From Listeria ivanovii subsp. londoniensis (GTDB lineage: Bacteria; Bacillota; Bacilli; Lactobacillales; Listeriaceae), in contig NZ_CP009576.1 in the NCBI RefSeq assembly GCF_000763495.1, positions 444,001 to 508,000 of the forward strand: a stretch of 64,000 nucleotides of DNA, written 5' to 3'. Positions within the stretch are counted from its first letter, which is position 1. Every line of letters starts with the position of its first letter. The translations under genes and the position numbers were made by a program. The notes under the pieces were generated by a model. The model did no database searches. It was not told where the DNA came from and saw only the letters and a program-made list of their open reading frames with translations. Below are positions 43,173-52,398 of this stretch, in pieces.

Positions 43173-43805
43173 TTATATAGCAGCCTTAACAAATACCTTT
43201 TCGTTTTTACGTTTCACTTGCTTGGTTTCTTCTAAAACTTCTAATTTATTATATAAATTTTTTCGAGACATAGATCCATATTGTGCCATTTTTGTTTTAT
43301 TTAAGAAATTTGGTACTTCGTAATAATCTTTCGTTGCTTCTTCTTCTGTTTTTGTTTTCTTACATAGTCGTTGCAAAGTGTAAACAATTCGTTCGTCAGC
43401 TGGCAAGTCATGTTTCATTAATTCAAAACATAGAGCCGCTGAGTTAGAAAGGACGGATGTTAATAGCCATTCCATGTAAGATGCTTTATTAGCGGCAAAA
43501 TTTAAAAAGTATTCCCGGTCGACAAAGACAATTTTTGCTGTTTGATCACATACCAGTTTTAGTTGCATGTCGACATTCATATCGAACGGAGATAAAAAGA
43601 CAATATCGCCACTAGTGAAAAATTGTAAGATTTGTGAATTTTGATTTTCTAGGTGTAGGGTTCCTTTTTCAAGAATTAAGAAGTGCTTCAATAAACGACG
43701 ATTTTCTAAAGTTTTACCTTCTGATAATGTATCATAGGTTACCCAGTCTTTATCAGCTTTATTAACTTCTAAATCTTCTAAAATAACTTCTAATTGTTTT
43801 TCCAT
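43173..43805 (-). CDS. Crp/Fnr family transcriptional regulator
   Basis: A 210-residue protein of the Crp/Fnr family, the group that includes PrfA. It has an N-terminal cyclic-nucleotide-like beta barrel (about 25-115, FLILEKGTLHLENQNSQILQ) and a C-terminal winged helix (about 150-210, NKTKMAQYGSMSRKNLYNKL). The cAMP-binding residues of Crp are not evident. It stands alone, with its own terminator. Listeria has many such paralogues; the target is unknown. Confidence 0.8.
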   Translation of the reverse strand: MEKQLEVILEDLEVNKADKDWVTYDTLSEGKTLENRRLLKHFLILEKGTLHLENQNSQILQFFTSGDIVFLSPFDMNVDMQLKLVCDQTAKIVFVDREYFLNFAANKASYMEWLLTSVLSNSAALCFELMKHDLPADERIVYTLQRLCKKTKTEEEATKDYYEVPNFLNKTKMAQYGSMSRKNLYNKLEVLEETKQVKRKNEKVFVKAAI

Positions 43806-43921
43806 AATATCCTCACCTATCCTTGTATATAGAATAACATCTTAGTATGAGAGTTAATCTGTAAACAAATAAGGGTTAGATGAAAGTTTGCAAAGAGACT
43901 ATTAAAATCAGATGAGGAAGC

Positions 43922-45229
43922 TTATTTTTGACGTCTTTCTGGGCTAGTCCAAACGCCTGTCCCGAAACCTAAAATTGTCTTAACAGCAGGGATAAAGGTC
44001 ATCAAAATCGTTACAGCATTCATAATCCAATAAAATAATAAGTAAAGCGGTGTGAATAAGAAATATTTTAATTTATTCCCTTTATCATCAATAAGCAGGG
44101 CGGCGAGGAGTTGTAAAATACCAGCAACCATTTCAAAGCAAACGAAAACAAAGGCGACGGTGAGCATGAACAAAATTTGCTGTGTATCCCAAATGAAAAG
44201 CAAATAAATAAATCTGGCAAAGAAAATCGCACTAGATATCCAGAAAAAGAACGTCCAAGAAATACTCAATGTTTGGTCAACGAAGAGGGAAGTCCGGCCA
44301 ATATTTTGAAACGGGTGCCGGAGTACCTTTTTGAAATTCGTCAGCCAAACTTCGGTACCACCTTTTGCCCAGCGTTTGCGTTGTTTGTAAAGCATATTTA
44401 ATGTTTCTGGAACTTCCATGAAAAAGATAATATCCGTTGCAAAAAGAGAAAGCCAGCCGTCGAATTGATGATCCCAAGCGATACTAATATCTTCAGTTGC
44501 GCGGTCTTGTCTGAACATCCCAACATCCATTAAAGCGTCTTTACGATACATCGTGTTTGCGCCACTATAAGCATAAATAACGCCAAATACACTCGTTTGT
44601 GTCCGCTTAATAATACCGACAATACTAGAGAACTCCACAGTTTGTGATTTACCAACTAAAGTGGAGCGGTTTTGCACGTCCATATTAGAAGTAACTGCTG
44701 CGATATTATGCGCATCCTCGCGAATAAAGTAATTAACATATTTCCATAACGCATCAGGCTCGGGAACCGTATCCGCGTCATTACTTAATATCAATTCACC
44801 TTTCGCGAAAGCTGTCCCAATATTGAAGGCGTGCGCTTTTCCTTTGTTTTTTTCAATCCGGACAACGCGAAGATTATCGTATTTCTCCATTAATTGATCT
44901 AAAATAGCTGGCGTAGAATCAGTGGAACCATCATCAGTAACTAGGATCTCGTAATTTGTATAATTGATTTTGTTCATTAAGTATTCAATCGTACCCTCAA
45001 TAACAACTTCCTCATTATGAGCTGGAACCATAATCGTAATAAATGGTTCGACTGTTGTTGGGATATCCGTCCAATTCTCCTGCTTGTATTTGAACAAAAA
45101 AGTATAACAAAACGCACCGACGAACCATGCAAATCCACCTAAAATCGGGTACGTTAGTAAAATGACGAATAAAAAAGTTATGAAAATATTAATTGCTGGA
45201 ATCCCAGTATCAATCACACTTAAATTCAT
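43922..45229 (-). CDS. Membrane glycosyltransferase, family 2 (PgaC-like)
   Basis: A 435-residue processive GT2 enzyme. It has N-terminal membrane helices, the catalytic core with TDDGSTDST, SNDADTVPEP (DxD), TEDISIAWD and the processivity motif KQRKRWAKGG, then C-terminal membrane helices. This is the layout of poly-N-acetylglucosamine and related synthases. The start overlaps the small membrane gene upstream by four bases (ATGA). The polymer made is not known. Confidence 0.85.
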   Translation of the reverse strand: MNLSVIDTGIPAINIFITFLFVILLTYPILGGFAWFVGAFCYTFLFKYKQENWTDIPTTVEPFITIMVPAHNEEVVIEGTIEYLMNKINYTNYEILVTDDGSTDSTPAILDQLMEKYDNLRVVRIEKNKGKAHAFNIGTAFAKGELILSNDADTVPEPDALWKYVNYFIREDAHNIAAVTSNMDVQNRSTLVGKSQTVEFSSIVGIIKRTQTSVFGVIYAYSGANTMYRKDALMDVGMFRQDRATEDISIAWDHQFDGWLSLFATDIIFFMEVPETLNMLYKQRKRWAKGGTEVWLTNFKKVLRHPFQNIGRTSLFVDQTLSISWTFFFWISSAIFFARFIYLLFIWDTQQILFMLTVAFVFVCFEMVAGILQLLAALLIDDKGNKLKYFLFTPLYLLFYWIMNAVTILMTFIPAVKTILGFGTGVWTSPERRQK

Positions 45230-45738
45230 TTTAAAGGGACCTCATTTTTTTCGTATAAGTCTCTGATAGTGGAAGTTTGCATGTTTTTTTCTTCCGGAAT
45301 AGAAATGAATTTGGTCGCTTCACGTTTTGCTTTCGGACCAAAGTTTTCTGTGAAGTATCGTTCTAAAATTTCTTTACGAGTATCCAATATTTCTTCATCA
45401 TAGGTTTTCTTTTTTTGTAATAAATTTTTAAAACGTTTATTATTTCGATAAGTTAAAACTAAAAAGAAAATAACTATAAAGATTGCAGCAGCTAATAAAA
45501 ATTCATCCATCAACTGGAAAAGTCGTATCGCTGTTTGGAATGCATCAAAGACAATCACTTTATCTTTGAAAAAAAGGATTGGGAATAAAACTAGCCCAAA
45601 CGGCAGAAGTAAGCCAATCCATGCAAGAATTGTAACTAATAATTGCTTCACCTTTAACCAGACATGCCCTTTTTCAAAGAAGGCGTCTTCAATAAATTCT
45701 TCATTCATTTCTGTGCGTGTTGCTTTTTTTTCAGTCAT
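45226..45738 (-). CDS. Two-helix membrane protein, possible PgaD-like partner
   Basis: A 170-residue protein with two membrane helices (about 30-55 and 75-95) and charged ends (MTEKKATRTEMNEEFIED; the tail KEATKFISIPEEKNMQTSTI). The ATG after AGGGGTGG was chosen over one 45 bases upstream. It overlaps the glycosyltransferase gene. PgaD/IcaD proteins are also small two-helix partners of the same type of synthase, so the pairing is plausible but unproven. Confidence 0.65.
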   Translation of the reverse strand: MTEKKATRTEMNEEFIEDAFFEKGHVWLKVKQLLVTILAWIGLLLPFGLVLFPILFFKDKVIVFDAFQTAIRLFQLMDEFLLAAAIFIVIFFLVLTYRNNKRFKNLLQKKKTYDEEILDTRKEILERYFTENFGPKAKREATKFISIPEEKNMQTSTIRDLYEKNEVPLK

Positions 45739-45926
45739 TAAACCACCCCTAGTAATTAATCTCTCTATAAGGAAAGTTCCCATTTACAATGAAAATAAAC
45801 TTTTAGCTCATTTTTAACGAGCATTAACCTAAACTGTTACATAATAACGTGAAGTTTTAAAATAGTTGTAGTATAACTGTAACATTGAGCTGATATGCTA
45901 ACACTATATAAAAAGGGGTGCGTGGA

Positions 45927-46610
45927 TTGAGAATAATAGCAACGCGAAGAAAGATTTTTTTTGCATTTATAGCTTTAATGATTTCTTTTTCAATACTATT
46001 TTTACCAACAAATAATGCATTTGCAGCGACAACTTATAAGATGACGACTACAGCCGATGTTAATATCCGCACAACAGACAACACCAAAGGGAAAGTCATC
46101 GGATTTTACAAAAATAGGACAACCGTTACTTTTACTGCAAAAACAAAAAACAATTGGTATAAAACAACTTATAATGGTAAGGTTGGGTACGTATCAGGGA
46201 AATGTGTTACTACATACAAAGCACCTGTTGCCTCGACACAAAGCTTTACTTCCTTAAATAATGAAGCAAAAAAACATATCGGCAAACGATACAAAATGGG
46301 CGCAACTGGTCCGAGCTGTTTCGATTGTTCAGGATACACGCAGTACGTTTATTCTAAAGGAATCAAAAAATCTATCCCGCGGACTGCTAAACAACAATAC
46401 GCTTCCACTAAGAAAATTAAAGCAAGTGAATTGAAAAACGGCGACTTAATTTTCTTTAATTATGGTAAAGGTATTGCACATGTTGGTATTTACGTTGGTA
46501 ATGGCAAAATGCTAAATGCCCAAAATAATGGAGTAAAATACGATTCCATCACCTCTGGCTATTGGAAAAAATACATTGCCGGCTATGGTCGTGTAACAAA
46601 TTTAAAATAA
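45927..46610 (+). CDS. NlpC/P60 cell-wall hydrolase with SH3b domain
   Basis: A 227-residue secreted protein with a signal peptide to about residue 36 (NNAFA-A), an SH3b domain (about 40-100, [20 protein letters not shown]) and an NlpC/P60 domain (about 110-227). The catalytic Cys is in CFDCSGY and the His in GIAHVGIY. It is a D,L-endopeptidase-type enzyme. TTG start after AAAGGGGTG; a GTG nine bases upstream overlaps that site. It has its own terminator. Confidence 0.88.
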   Translation: MRIIATRRKIFFAFIALMISFSILFLPTNNAFAATTYKMTTTADVNIRTTDNTKGKVIGFYKNRTTVTFTAKTKNNWYKTTYNGKVGYVSGKCVTTYKAPVASTQSFTSLNNEAKKHIGKRYKMGATGPSCFDCSGYTQYVYSKGIKKSIPRTAKQQYASTKKIKASELKNGDLIFFNYGKGIAHVGIYVGNGKMLNAQNNGVKYDSITSGYWKKYIAGYGRVTNLK

Positions 46611-46615
46611 ATGAC

Positions 46616-46648
46616 AAAGCACCACTTATTTCTAGTGGTGTTTTTTTA
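46616..46648 (+). terminator. Rho-independent terminator
   Basis: AGCACCACT pairs with AGTGGTGTT and is followed by a T run. Confidence 0.88.
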
Positions 46649-46672
46649 TGCAAAATAAAAGGAGGAGTAAAA

Positions 46673-47098
46673 ATGGCATTTCAAATAAAAGAATTACCAC
46701 TTGAGGAAGTAGAATCAAAAGTAGTAGAGGGATTGTTAGATCACAAGAGGCGACTTGGGTTCGATATACCTAGAAGTGATGCAACCTATGTTAGTTTTGC
46801 GATACTGAATGATGCTTTAGAAATGGTTGGTGGGGTTACTGCAAAAATGAGTTATGGAGAATTGTATGTTTCGCTACTTTCAGTGGATGAAAGCCAGCAA
46901 GGAAGTGGTTTGGGGACTGCGTTAATGAATGAAATAGAAGCATACGGAAAAACGCACCATTGCCACCATATTTCATTAACAACCTTTAGTTACCAAGCTC
47001 CAGAATTTTATAAGAAGTGTGGATATACGGAGCTTGGCAGAATTCAAGATTTTCCTTTAAAAGGCGAAGAAAAGTATTTTTTCGTTAAATATTTATAA
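46673..47098 (+). CDS. GNAT family N-acetyltransferase
   Basis: A 141-residue GNAT enzyme. The acetyl-CoA motif is in SVDESQQGSGLGTALMNEIE (Q-x-x-G-x-G/A), and the C-terminal YKKCGYTELGRI is typical. Starts after AAAGGAGGAG; an upstream in-frame ATG inside the NlpC gene is rejected. It ends five bases before the convergent proC stop, with no terminator between. Confidence 0.85.
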   Translation: MAFQIKELPLEEVESKVVEGLLDHKRRLGFDIPRSDATYVSFAILNDALEMVGGVTAKMSYGELYVSLLSVDESQQGSGLGTALMNEIEAYGKTHHCHHISLTTFSYQAPEFYKKCGYTELGRIQDFPLKGEEKYFFVKYL

Positions 47099-47103
47099 TT
47101 AAC

Positions 47104-47904
47104 TTACATCGAACTATTTTTGGAAGCAGCTGCTTGAACAGCATTTATTACAGCCGAACGAAAGCCGTTATCTTCTAAAGATTTCACTGCTTCAATTGTT
47201 GTTCCACCAGGAGAAGTGACCATGTCTTTCAACTTACCAGGATGTTCACCAGTCTCGAGCACCATTTTTGCGGCACCGAGAACTGCTTGTGCGGCAAATT
47301 TATAAGCTTTATCGCGTGGTAAGCCATTTAACACAGCTCCATCTGCTAAAGCTTCAATAAACATATAAACATAGGCAGGAGAAGAACCGCTTACTCCAAC
47401 AACTGCATCCATCAAACTCTCCGGAACGACTTCTGCTTTACCAAAACTTGAAAAAATTTTAGCAACTATCGCTGTTTCTTCAGTAGTTACACTTGCGTTA
47501 GATGAAATGGAAGACATACCTTCACCTACAAGTGCAGGTGTATTTGGCATAACACGAATAATTTTGGTTTCTGGTGTGGTTAGTTTTTCCAAATCAGCAA
47601 TGGTTACTCCCGCAGCAACGGAGATAATGATTTTTTCTGAAGTAAGTTTTTTTTGGATATTTGTTATTACTTCTGAAATAGTATATGGTTTTACGGACAA
47701 AATAATGATGTCAGCTTCTTCTGCTAAATTTTCGGCATTAGTCGTCAACTGGATACCGTTAAACTCTGAGGCAAGGGGGTGTAATTTTTCCATACTTCTA
47801 CCACAAACAAATAAGTTTTTTTTATCGATTAATTTTGCTTTTGCAAGGCCGCGAATCATCGCTGTCCCCATATTTCCTGCGCCGATAAATCCAATTTTAG
47901 TCAT
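47104..47904 (-). CDS. proC: Pyrroline-5-carboxylate reductase
   Basis: A 266-residue ProC. The NADP fold is GFIGAGNMGTAMIRG, and the C-terminal dimer region has the PROSITE-type PGKLKDMVTSPGGTTIEAVK. It makes proline from P5C in the last step of the pathway. The start follows a weak GGAGCG. It converges on the GNAT gene. Confidence 0.93.
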   Translation of the reverse strand: MTKIGFIGAGNMGTAMIRGLAKAKLIDKKNLFVCGRSMEKLHPLASEFNGIQLTTNAENLAEEADIIILSVKPYTISEVITNIQKKLTSEKIIISVAAGVTIADLEKLTTPETKIIRVMPNTPALVGEGMSSISSNASVTTEETAIVAKIFSSFGKAEVVPESLMDAVVGVSGSSPAYVYMFIEALADGAVLNGLPRDKAYKFAAQAVLGAAKMVLETGEHPGKLKDMVTSPGGTTIEAVKSLEDNGFRSAVINAVQAAASKNSSM

Positions 47905-48370
47905 ACTAATTATTCGCTCCTATCAATCTTTTTATCTATTATCTCATGTTGGCGGTCTTTGTCCAGTTTTGGATGATTTCCGTGAAAAGAAATATGTATC
48001 GTAATGTAAATAAGTAATTTGACAAGGAATTTTTGTCATTATAATTGTATTTTTCATCTAGAAACATCCAATTTTAAACATCAGCAAATGATCGATAATA
48101 ACAATTCCGAGTTTAATCCATTTTTCGCTTGTGACAAAGGTTAAATATTGCGAAAATGTGTCTAAATCAATATGTTTGACAACTAAAAATAAACATTTTT
48201 TGAAAATTGTTCTGGATTAACTTGTTATATAGATTGCATAAAGGGCATTTGGGTTACAGTTTAAAAGTCAATGTTTTTTAGAAATGGAAGCGCTATAAAA
48301 GGCGGCTCTATCGGCTATAATTAACTTTGGATATAAGTTCCAACTACATAGTATCGTGAGGTGAAAACAG
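47905..48370. other. Gene-free stretch with promoter-like and cre-like sites
   Basis: No gene seen. TTGACA (48019-48024), 15 bases, TATAAT (48040-48045) overlaps a short palindrome TGACAAggaatttTTGTCA. TGGAAGCGCTATAA (48285-48298) is cre-like, and TATAAT near 48315 may serve the 33-codon ORF. Confidence 0.5.
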
Positions 48371-48472
48371 ATGAATTTCTTTCTACAATTACTAGGTAAC
48401 TTTTCTGGAGCAATTAATTTCCCAGATGTTACTGAAGTACTAAACAACCTAATCAGAGGAATTTTTGGTTGA
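48371..48472 (+). CDS. 33-residue amphipathic peptide
   Basis: ATG with AGGTGAAAACAG upstream. The product begins MNFFLQLLGNFSGAINFPDV and ends TEVLNNLIRGIFG. It is hydrophobic with spaced charges and no export signal. Size and composition resemble short membrane-active peptides (PSM-like, leaderless bacteriocin or type I toxin) but I recognise no family. It lies in non-coding sequence before a decayed transporter gene. Could also be a chance ORF. Confidence 0.45.
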   Translation: MNFFLQLLGNFSGAINFPDVTEVLNNLIRGIFG

Positions 48473-48508
48473 TTGTCATTAGAATAAGCTAAGATATAGG
48501 GGTAAGAC

Positions 48509-48727
48509 TTACTTAACCCTACAGATGTGCTCGTAGCTTTAGAAGAAAACACATTGATTATCCCAATTGAAGCAGTGCATACCGATAAAACAGACAAAAC
48601 CTATGCGTATATTATTGGCAAAGATAAGCAGAAAACGAAAATATGGATTGAAACAGGTGAACATAACACTAAGTAAACTCAAGTATTAAAAGGTCTTGAA
48701 GTAGGCCAGCCTGTAATTATTCCTTAG
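48509..48727 (+). pseudogene. Remnant of a membrane-fusion (HlyD/MacA-like) adaptor gene
   Basis: A reading frame of about 70 codons (ALEENTLIIPIEAVHTDKTD...KTKIWIETGEHNTK) is followed by an in-frame TAA (48674-48676) and then TQVLKGLEVGQPVIIP before a second stop. This is the C-terminal part of an RND/ABC adaptor, which normally precedes a MacB-like ATPase and permease. The 5' two-thirds is missing. The intact ABC pair follows immediately. Confidence 0.8.
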
Positions 48728-48750
48728 AATTGATGGGAGCTAAATGTTAC

Positions 48751-49425
48751 ATGATACAGTTAGTTAATATTTTTAAGTCATACCAGATGGGAGATAACAA
48801 AGTAAGCGCATTAGAAGATATATCTTTCTGTATAGATTCAGGAGAGTTTATTGCAATTATTGGTCCTTCTGGTTCGGGGAAATCTACGTTGATGAATATT
48901 CTTGGCATACTAGATAAGGCGAGTTTAGGAGAATATTATTTGAAAAAGACGAATTTATCAAAACTATCGCCTAAAAAAGTAGCGAAAATTAGAAATGAAA
49001 TGATTGGATTTGTTTTTCAGCAATTTAATTTAATGCCAAAACTTACTGCATTTGAAAATGTGGAATTACCGCTAATTTATCGAGGCGTCGACAAAGCTGT
49101 ACGAAGACGAAAAGTCTTGAAAAGTTTAGAGCGAGTAGGTTTGTTGAATCAGCAAAAACACTTACCGACACAACTCTCGGGTGGGCAACAGCAACGTGTC
49201 GCGATAGCCAGAGCAATTACAGGAAATCCAGAAATTTTATTAGCAGATGAACCAACAGGGGCTTTAGATTCCAAAACAGGCGAGGAAGTGATGGCTTTAC
49301 TGAAAGAAATTCATCAGGAAGGTAACACGTTAATAATAATTACTCACGACATAAATATTGCTAATCAAGCAGAAAGAATTTTGGAAATAAAAGACGGAAA
49401 ACTCCGTGAATGGAATGGAAAATGA
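48751..49425 (+). CDS. MacB-type ABC transporter ATPase
   Basis: A 224-residue LolD/MacB-family ATPase. Walker A GPSGSGKST, Q-loop FVFQQFN, signature LSGGQQQR and Walker B LLADEPTG are all intact. Starts at MIQLVNIFKSY; TTG/ATG codons up to 21 bases upstream lack a ribosome site. It overlaps the permease start. The adaptor gene upstream is broken, so the complex may have changed function or use another adaptor. Confidence 0.88.
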   Translation: MIQLVNIFKSYQMGDNKVSALEDISFCIDSGEFIAIIGPSGSGKSTLMNILGILDKASLGEYYLKKTNLSKLSPKKVAKIRNEMIGFVFQQFNLMPKLTAFENVELPLIYRGVDKAVRRRKVLKSLERVGLLNQQKHLPTQLSGGQQQRVAIARAITGNPEILLADEPTGALDSKTGEEVMALLKEIHQEGNTLIIITHDINIANQAERILEIKDGKLREWNGK

Positions 49426-50588
49426 AAATTTACCAAAACGTAAAACTAGCTTTAAAACAACTAGGCTCCTCTAAATTCCGGACTTTTTTGACAATGCTCG
49501 GAATAATTATTGGCGTTTTTTCCGTTATTTTACTTGTTACTATTGGCGAGGCCATCTCAAAAAATGTATCAACTCAATTAGGGGATATGGGAAGTAATTT
49601 GGTATCAGTTAATTTTTTACCTAGTAGTTCAACGGATAAATTCACTTATAGGGAAGCGACAAGCCTTTTAACTGATGACGAAATGGGCTCTCCAGAAGTA
49701 ACGCAAACAAAAGTGGTTAGAAATAGTGAACATATAGAAGAGATGCAAGTGACTGGTATAAATGAAGATTATTCAGATATGAAAAATGTAGAATTAGCAG
49801 CAGGGCGATTTTGCTCAGAAGTAGACATAAACTACGCTCAAAAAGTAACTGTCATTGATTCTGACATTGCTAAAACCTATTTTAAAGAGCGGAATCCGGT
49901 TGGGGAATATATCCGGGTTTCTGGAGTACGATATTTAATTATCGGAGTACTACAAGAAAAAGGAGAAAGCTTATTTAGTTCAACTGGTAAACAATTATTT
50001 ATTCCAATTACCTCTGCAGAAAGACTTTTTAAGACAGATTCGATTAATTTATATTATATTCAGGCGAAAGATGCTAAAGCTGTCCCAGGTGTGGTCAATC
50101 GAGTGAAGCGAAATATGAGTCAACTTTTCCCAAATGCTCAAGATAGTTATGAGGTTGTCAACCAACAAGAGGCACTAGATACTTTTGACAGTATTACGAA
50201 AACATTAACTTTTGGACTAGGTGCAATCGCAGGAATTTCTCTTTTAGTTGGGGGGATCGGAATTATGAACATTATGCTCGTATCCGTATCAGAACGCACT
50301 AGAGAAATTGGTATTAGAAAAGCAATTGGAGCAAGAGATGGCGATATTTTGTTGCAATTTTTAGTGGAAGCTGTCGTGCTTAGTTTATTTGGTGAGGTGA
50401 TTGGGATTACATTCGGAGTTCTTTCTGCTCAACCAGTCACAATGCTGGCTGATTTTGAAAAGTCTGTTTCAATTACTACTATTCTTTTGGCAGTGGTTTT
50501 TTCGATGTTTATTGGGATTTTATTTGGCGTAGTTCCAGCGCGTAAAGCAGCTAAGAAAATGCCGATAGATGCTTTACATACAGAATAA
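49422..50588 (+). CDS. MacB-type ABC transporter permease (FtsX fold)
   Basis: A 388-residue permease. It has an N-terminal membrane helix (about 20-42, TFLTMLGIIIGVFSVILLVT), a MacB periplasmic-type core domain (about 50-260) and a C-terminal FtsX block of three helices with VSERTREIGIRKAIGAR. It starts within the ATPase stop (ATGA). Its substrate is unknown; such pairs export peptides or antibiotics. Confidence 0.88.
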   Translation: MKIYQNVKLALKQLGSSKFRTFLTMLGIIIGVFSVILLVTIGEAISKNVSTQLGDMGSNLVSVNFLPSSSTDKFTYREATSLLTDDEMGSPEVTQTKVVRNSEHIEEMQVTGINEDYSDMKNVELAAGRFCSEVDINYAQKVTVIDSDIAKTYFKERNPVGEYIRVSGVRYLIIGVLQEKGESLFSSTGKQLFIPITSAERLFKTDSINLYYIQAKDAKAVPGVVNRVKRNMSQLFPNAQDSYEVVNQQEALDTFDSITKTLTFGLGAIAGISLLVGGIGIMNIMLVSVSERTREIGIRKAIGARDGDILLQFLVEAVVLSLFGEVIGITFGVLSAQPVTMLADFEKSVSITTILLAVVFSMFIGILFGVVPARKAAKKMPIDALHTE

Positions 50589-50606
50589 CTAGAGGAGGCG
50601 CTTTTG

Positions 50607-50750
50607 GTGAAGAACGAGCAAAAAGCAAATGACTCGTGGGTTTTAGTCGAAATTTTAAGCTTCATAACAAGTATGGAACGCAGGCGACCTAGAGAGCTTA
50701 GTTATGAAGAATTGGAAGCTCTATACGAGCGAGTGGTGAAGGAACGCTAG
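50607..50750 (+). CDS. Small charged protein, 47 aa
   Basis: GTG start nine bases after AGAGGAGG. The product begins MKNEQKANDSWVLVEILSFI and ends with an acidic/basic helix (LEALYERVVKER). It follows the permease by 18 bases and is probably co-transcribed. No family recognised; the strong ribosome site supports a real gene. Confidence 0.6.
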   Translation: MKNEQKANDSWVLVEILSFITSMERRRPRELSYEELEALYERVVKER

Positions 50751-50821
50751 AGGGAATCTTTCTTTTTGCACTAATCACTAAACTATGCGAAAATGAAAGC
50801 AAATTACTTGGGGGGATTTGG

Positions 50822-51304
50822 ATGAAAGAAAGCATTGAAAAGCATGCAAGTAAATCTACTAAGGTTAAATTTGAACTAGAAATAAATGCTCCAGTTACAA
50901 GTGTTTTTGAACTATTGACTACAAATGCAGGATTAGTTCAGTGGTTTGATGAACTAGAAGTAGGAGAACCTGGGCCAAGTGGACATCTTCTTTTTGTAAT
51001 GACGCCTGAAGAAAAAATAACAATGCCAATTTTAGCTTGGGAAACGAATCGAATATTGAGTTTTGAATGGGACGACGATAATGTCACTTTTGAGTTATCT
51101 GAATCAGCAGAAAACAAAACACTAGTGACTTTCACCGAACAACTTCAAACTATTACGGATCATACGCCAAGAGACGTTGCTGGTTGGCATATTTGTTTGA
51201 AGAAATTACAAGCAATAGCCAAAGGAAACAAGTACGATTTTGATAAAATGGAGTTCGAGACCCTTTTTTTAAAGTACCAAAAAGGATTAAATGCTGAAAA
51301 ATAA
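50822..51304 (+). CDS. SRPBCC (AHSA1/START-like) domain protein
   Basis: A 160-residue protein of the Bet v 1/SRPBCC fold. Family pattern: INAPVTSVFELLTTNAGLVQWF, RILSFEWDD and FTEQLQTITDHTPRDVAGWH. It probably binds a hydrophobic ligand or acts as a co-chaperone-like factor. The start follows TTGGGGGG. It stands alone with a terminator after it. Confidence 0.82.
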   Translation: MKESIEKHASKSTKVKFELEINAPVTSVFELLTTNAGLVQWFDELEVGEPGPSGHLLFVMTPEEKITMPILAWETNRILSFEWDDDNVTFELSESAENKTLVTFTEQLQTITDHTPRDVAGWHICLKKLQAIAKGNKYDFDKMEFETLFLKYQKGLNAEK

Positions 51305-51321
51305 ATCGATATCATCAAGCT

Positions 51322-51361
51322 GTAAATGAAGTGAAATTCGCTTTGTTTACGGTTTTTTTAT
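51322..51361 (+). terminator. Rho-independent terminator
   Basis: TGTAAATGAAGTGAA folds against TTCGCTTTGTTTACG with some mismatches, followed by TTTTTTT. Confidence 0.7.
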
Positions 51362-51410
51362 AGGAAGTGGCTTTTTCGTGAATTTTTCGTGAATATTTAT
51401 ACTTTTCCAT

Positions 51411-51438
51411 TTGGTCAAGCATGATTTCGTGGTACACT
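51411..51438 (+). promoter_or_regulatory. Promoter of the two-gene membrane protein operon
   Basis: -35 TTGGTC (51411-51416), 16-base spacer, -10 TACACT (51433-51438). Confidence 0.5.
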
Positions 51439-51471
51439 GTAGGGAGAATAAATAAGCAGATGGAGGATTTA

Positions 51472-51888
51472 ATGAATAGACAAACAGAATTTATTTTACT
51501 AATTATCGGTGCATCATTTAGTATTCTAACTTTTTTCGGAGCTGCTTTATACGCTATTTTATTTGGATTTAGCACTTTTATGATGTATGCGGAGCCTTAT
51601 TCTTATAGCAGTGGAGAAGATACATTTGTGGTGGGACTATTCACTTTTTTTGCACTTGTAGCTGCTTTTTTCGCTTTGATTTCTGCAGTTTTCGGATTTA
51701 TCGGTGCATTTAAAATTAAAAATAACCATGCAAAAGTAACAGTTTTTGGTACTTGCTTTATTGTTTTAGGCGGACTACAAATTCTTACTATTTCCGGAAT
51801 TTTATTTTTAATTGCTGGGATATTAACAGTTAGCAAAAAGGAATATAAAACAAATTATATAGAAAATGAGGGGATAAAATGGGAGTAG
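51472..51888 (+). CDS. DUF4064-like membrane protein
   Basis: A 138-residue protein with four hydrophobic segments. The start MNRQTEFILLIIGASFSILT after GATGGAGG was chosen over an ATG 51 bases upstream that lies in the promoter. The last two helices (IKNNHAKVTVFGTCFIVLGG) resemble DUF4064 proteins. It overlaps the next gene by 10 bases. Function unknown. Confidence 0.72.
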   Translation: MNRQTEFILLIIGASFSILTFFGAALYAILFGFSTFMMYAEPYSYSSGEDTFVVGLFTFFALVAAFFALISAVFGFIGAFKIKNNHAKVTVFGTCFIVLGGLQILTISGILFLIAGILTVSKKEYKTNYIENEGIKWE

Positions 51889-52292
51889 CAGTACTTTTTC
51901 CAATTTTTTTAGTATTTGCGACGATACTAGGCTTAGCAGCAAAAGCGCTTTTAGCTATTTGGGTTTATAAAGATGCAGAACAACGCGGAATGAACGCGAT
52001 TCTTTGGTGTCTACTTATGGTTTTTGTCAATGTATTTATTATTTTGGTGATTTATCTAATTATCCGCAGAAAAGGCGAAGTAATGAAAAGTAACCTAGGA
52101 CTGCTAATTAGTGGGATTGGGATAGCTGTTGTTAATACAATGATTGTTATTATCTGCCTGATTGGTTTCATCTTTTTCGTGGCAAACGACGGTGGTATGC
52201 ACAATATGATGGATGGCTATAATTATGATGATGGGTACAACTATGACGACAGCTATGATTATGATACTGACAGCTGGAATGATGAATTATAA
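51879..52292 (+). CDS. Membrane protein with acidic repeat tail
   Basis: A 137-residue protein with three membrane helices and the motif WVYKDAEQRGMNAILW, common in small Firmicute membrane proteins. The C-terminal tail repeats YNYDDGYNYDDSYDYD, very rich in Tyr and Asp. It is translationally coupled to the preceding gene and ends at a terminator. No function is known. Confidence 0.72.
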   Translation: MGVAVLFPIFLVFATILGLAAKALLAIWVYKDAEQRGMNAILWCLLMVFVNVFIILVIYLIIRRKGEVMKSNLGLLISGIGIAVVNTMIVIICLIGFIFFVANDGGMHNMMDGYNYDDGYNYDDSYDYDTDSWNDEL

Positions 52293-52301
52293 TGATACTA
52301 A

Positions 52302-52342
52302 CAAGAATCTGTTGCTAAGATAAGAACAGGTTCTTTTTATTT
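52302..52342 (+). terminator. Rho-independent terminator
   Basis: AAGAATCTGTT pairs with AACAGGTTCTT and is followed by a T-rich run. Confidence 0.8.
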
Positions 52343-52398
52343 TTAAGAAAAAAGGGGTATATAGTACAAAAAGGAATTTCGACAAGGGGAACTGCTGA

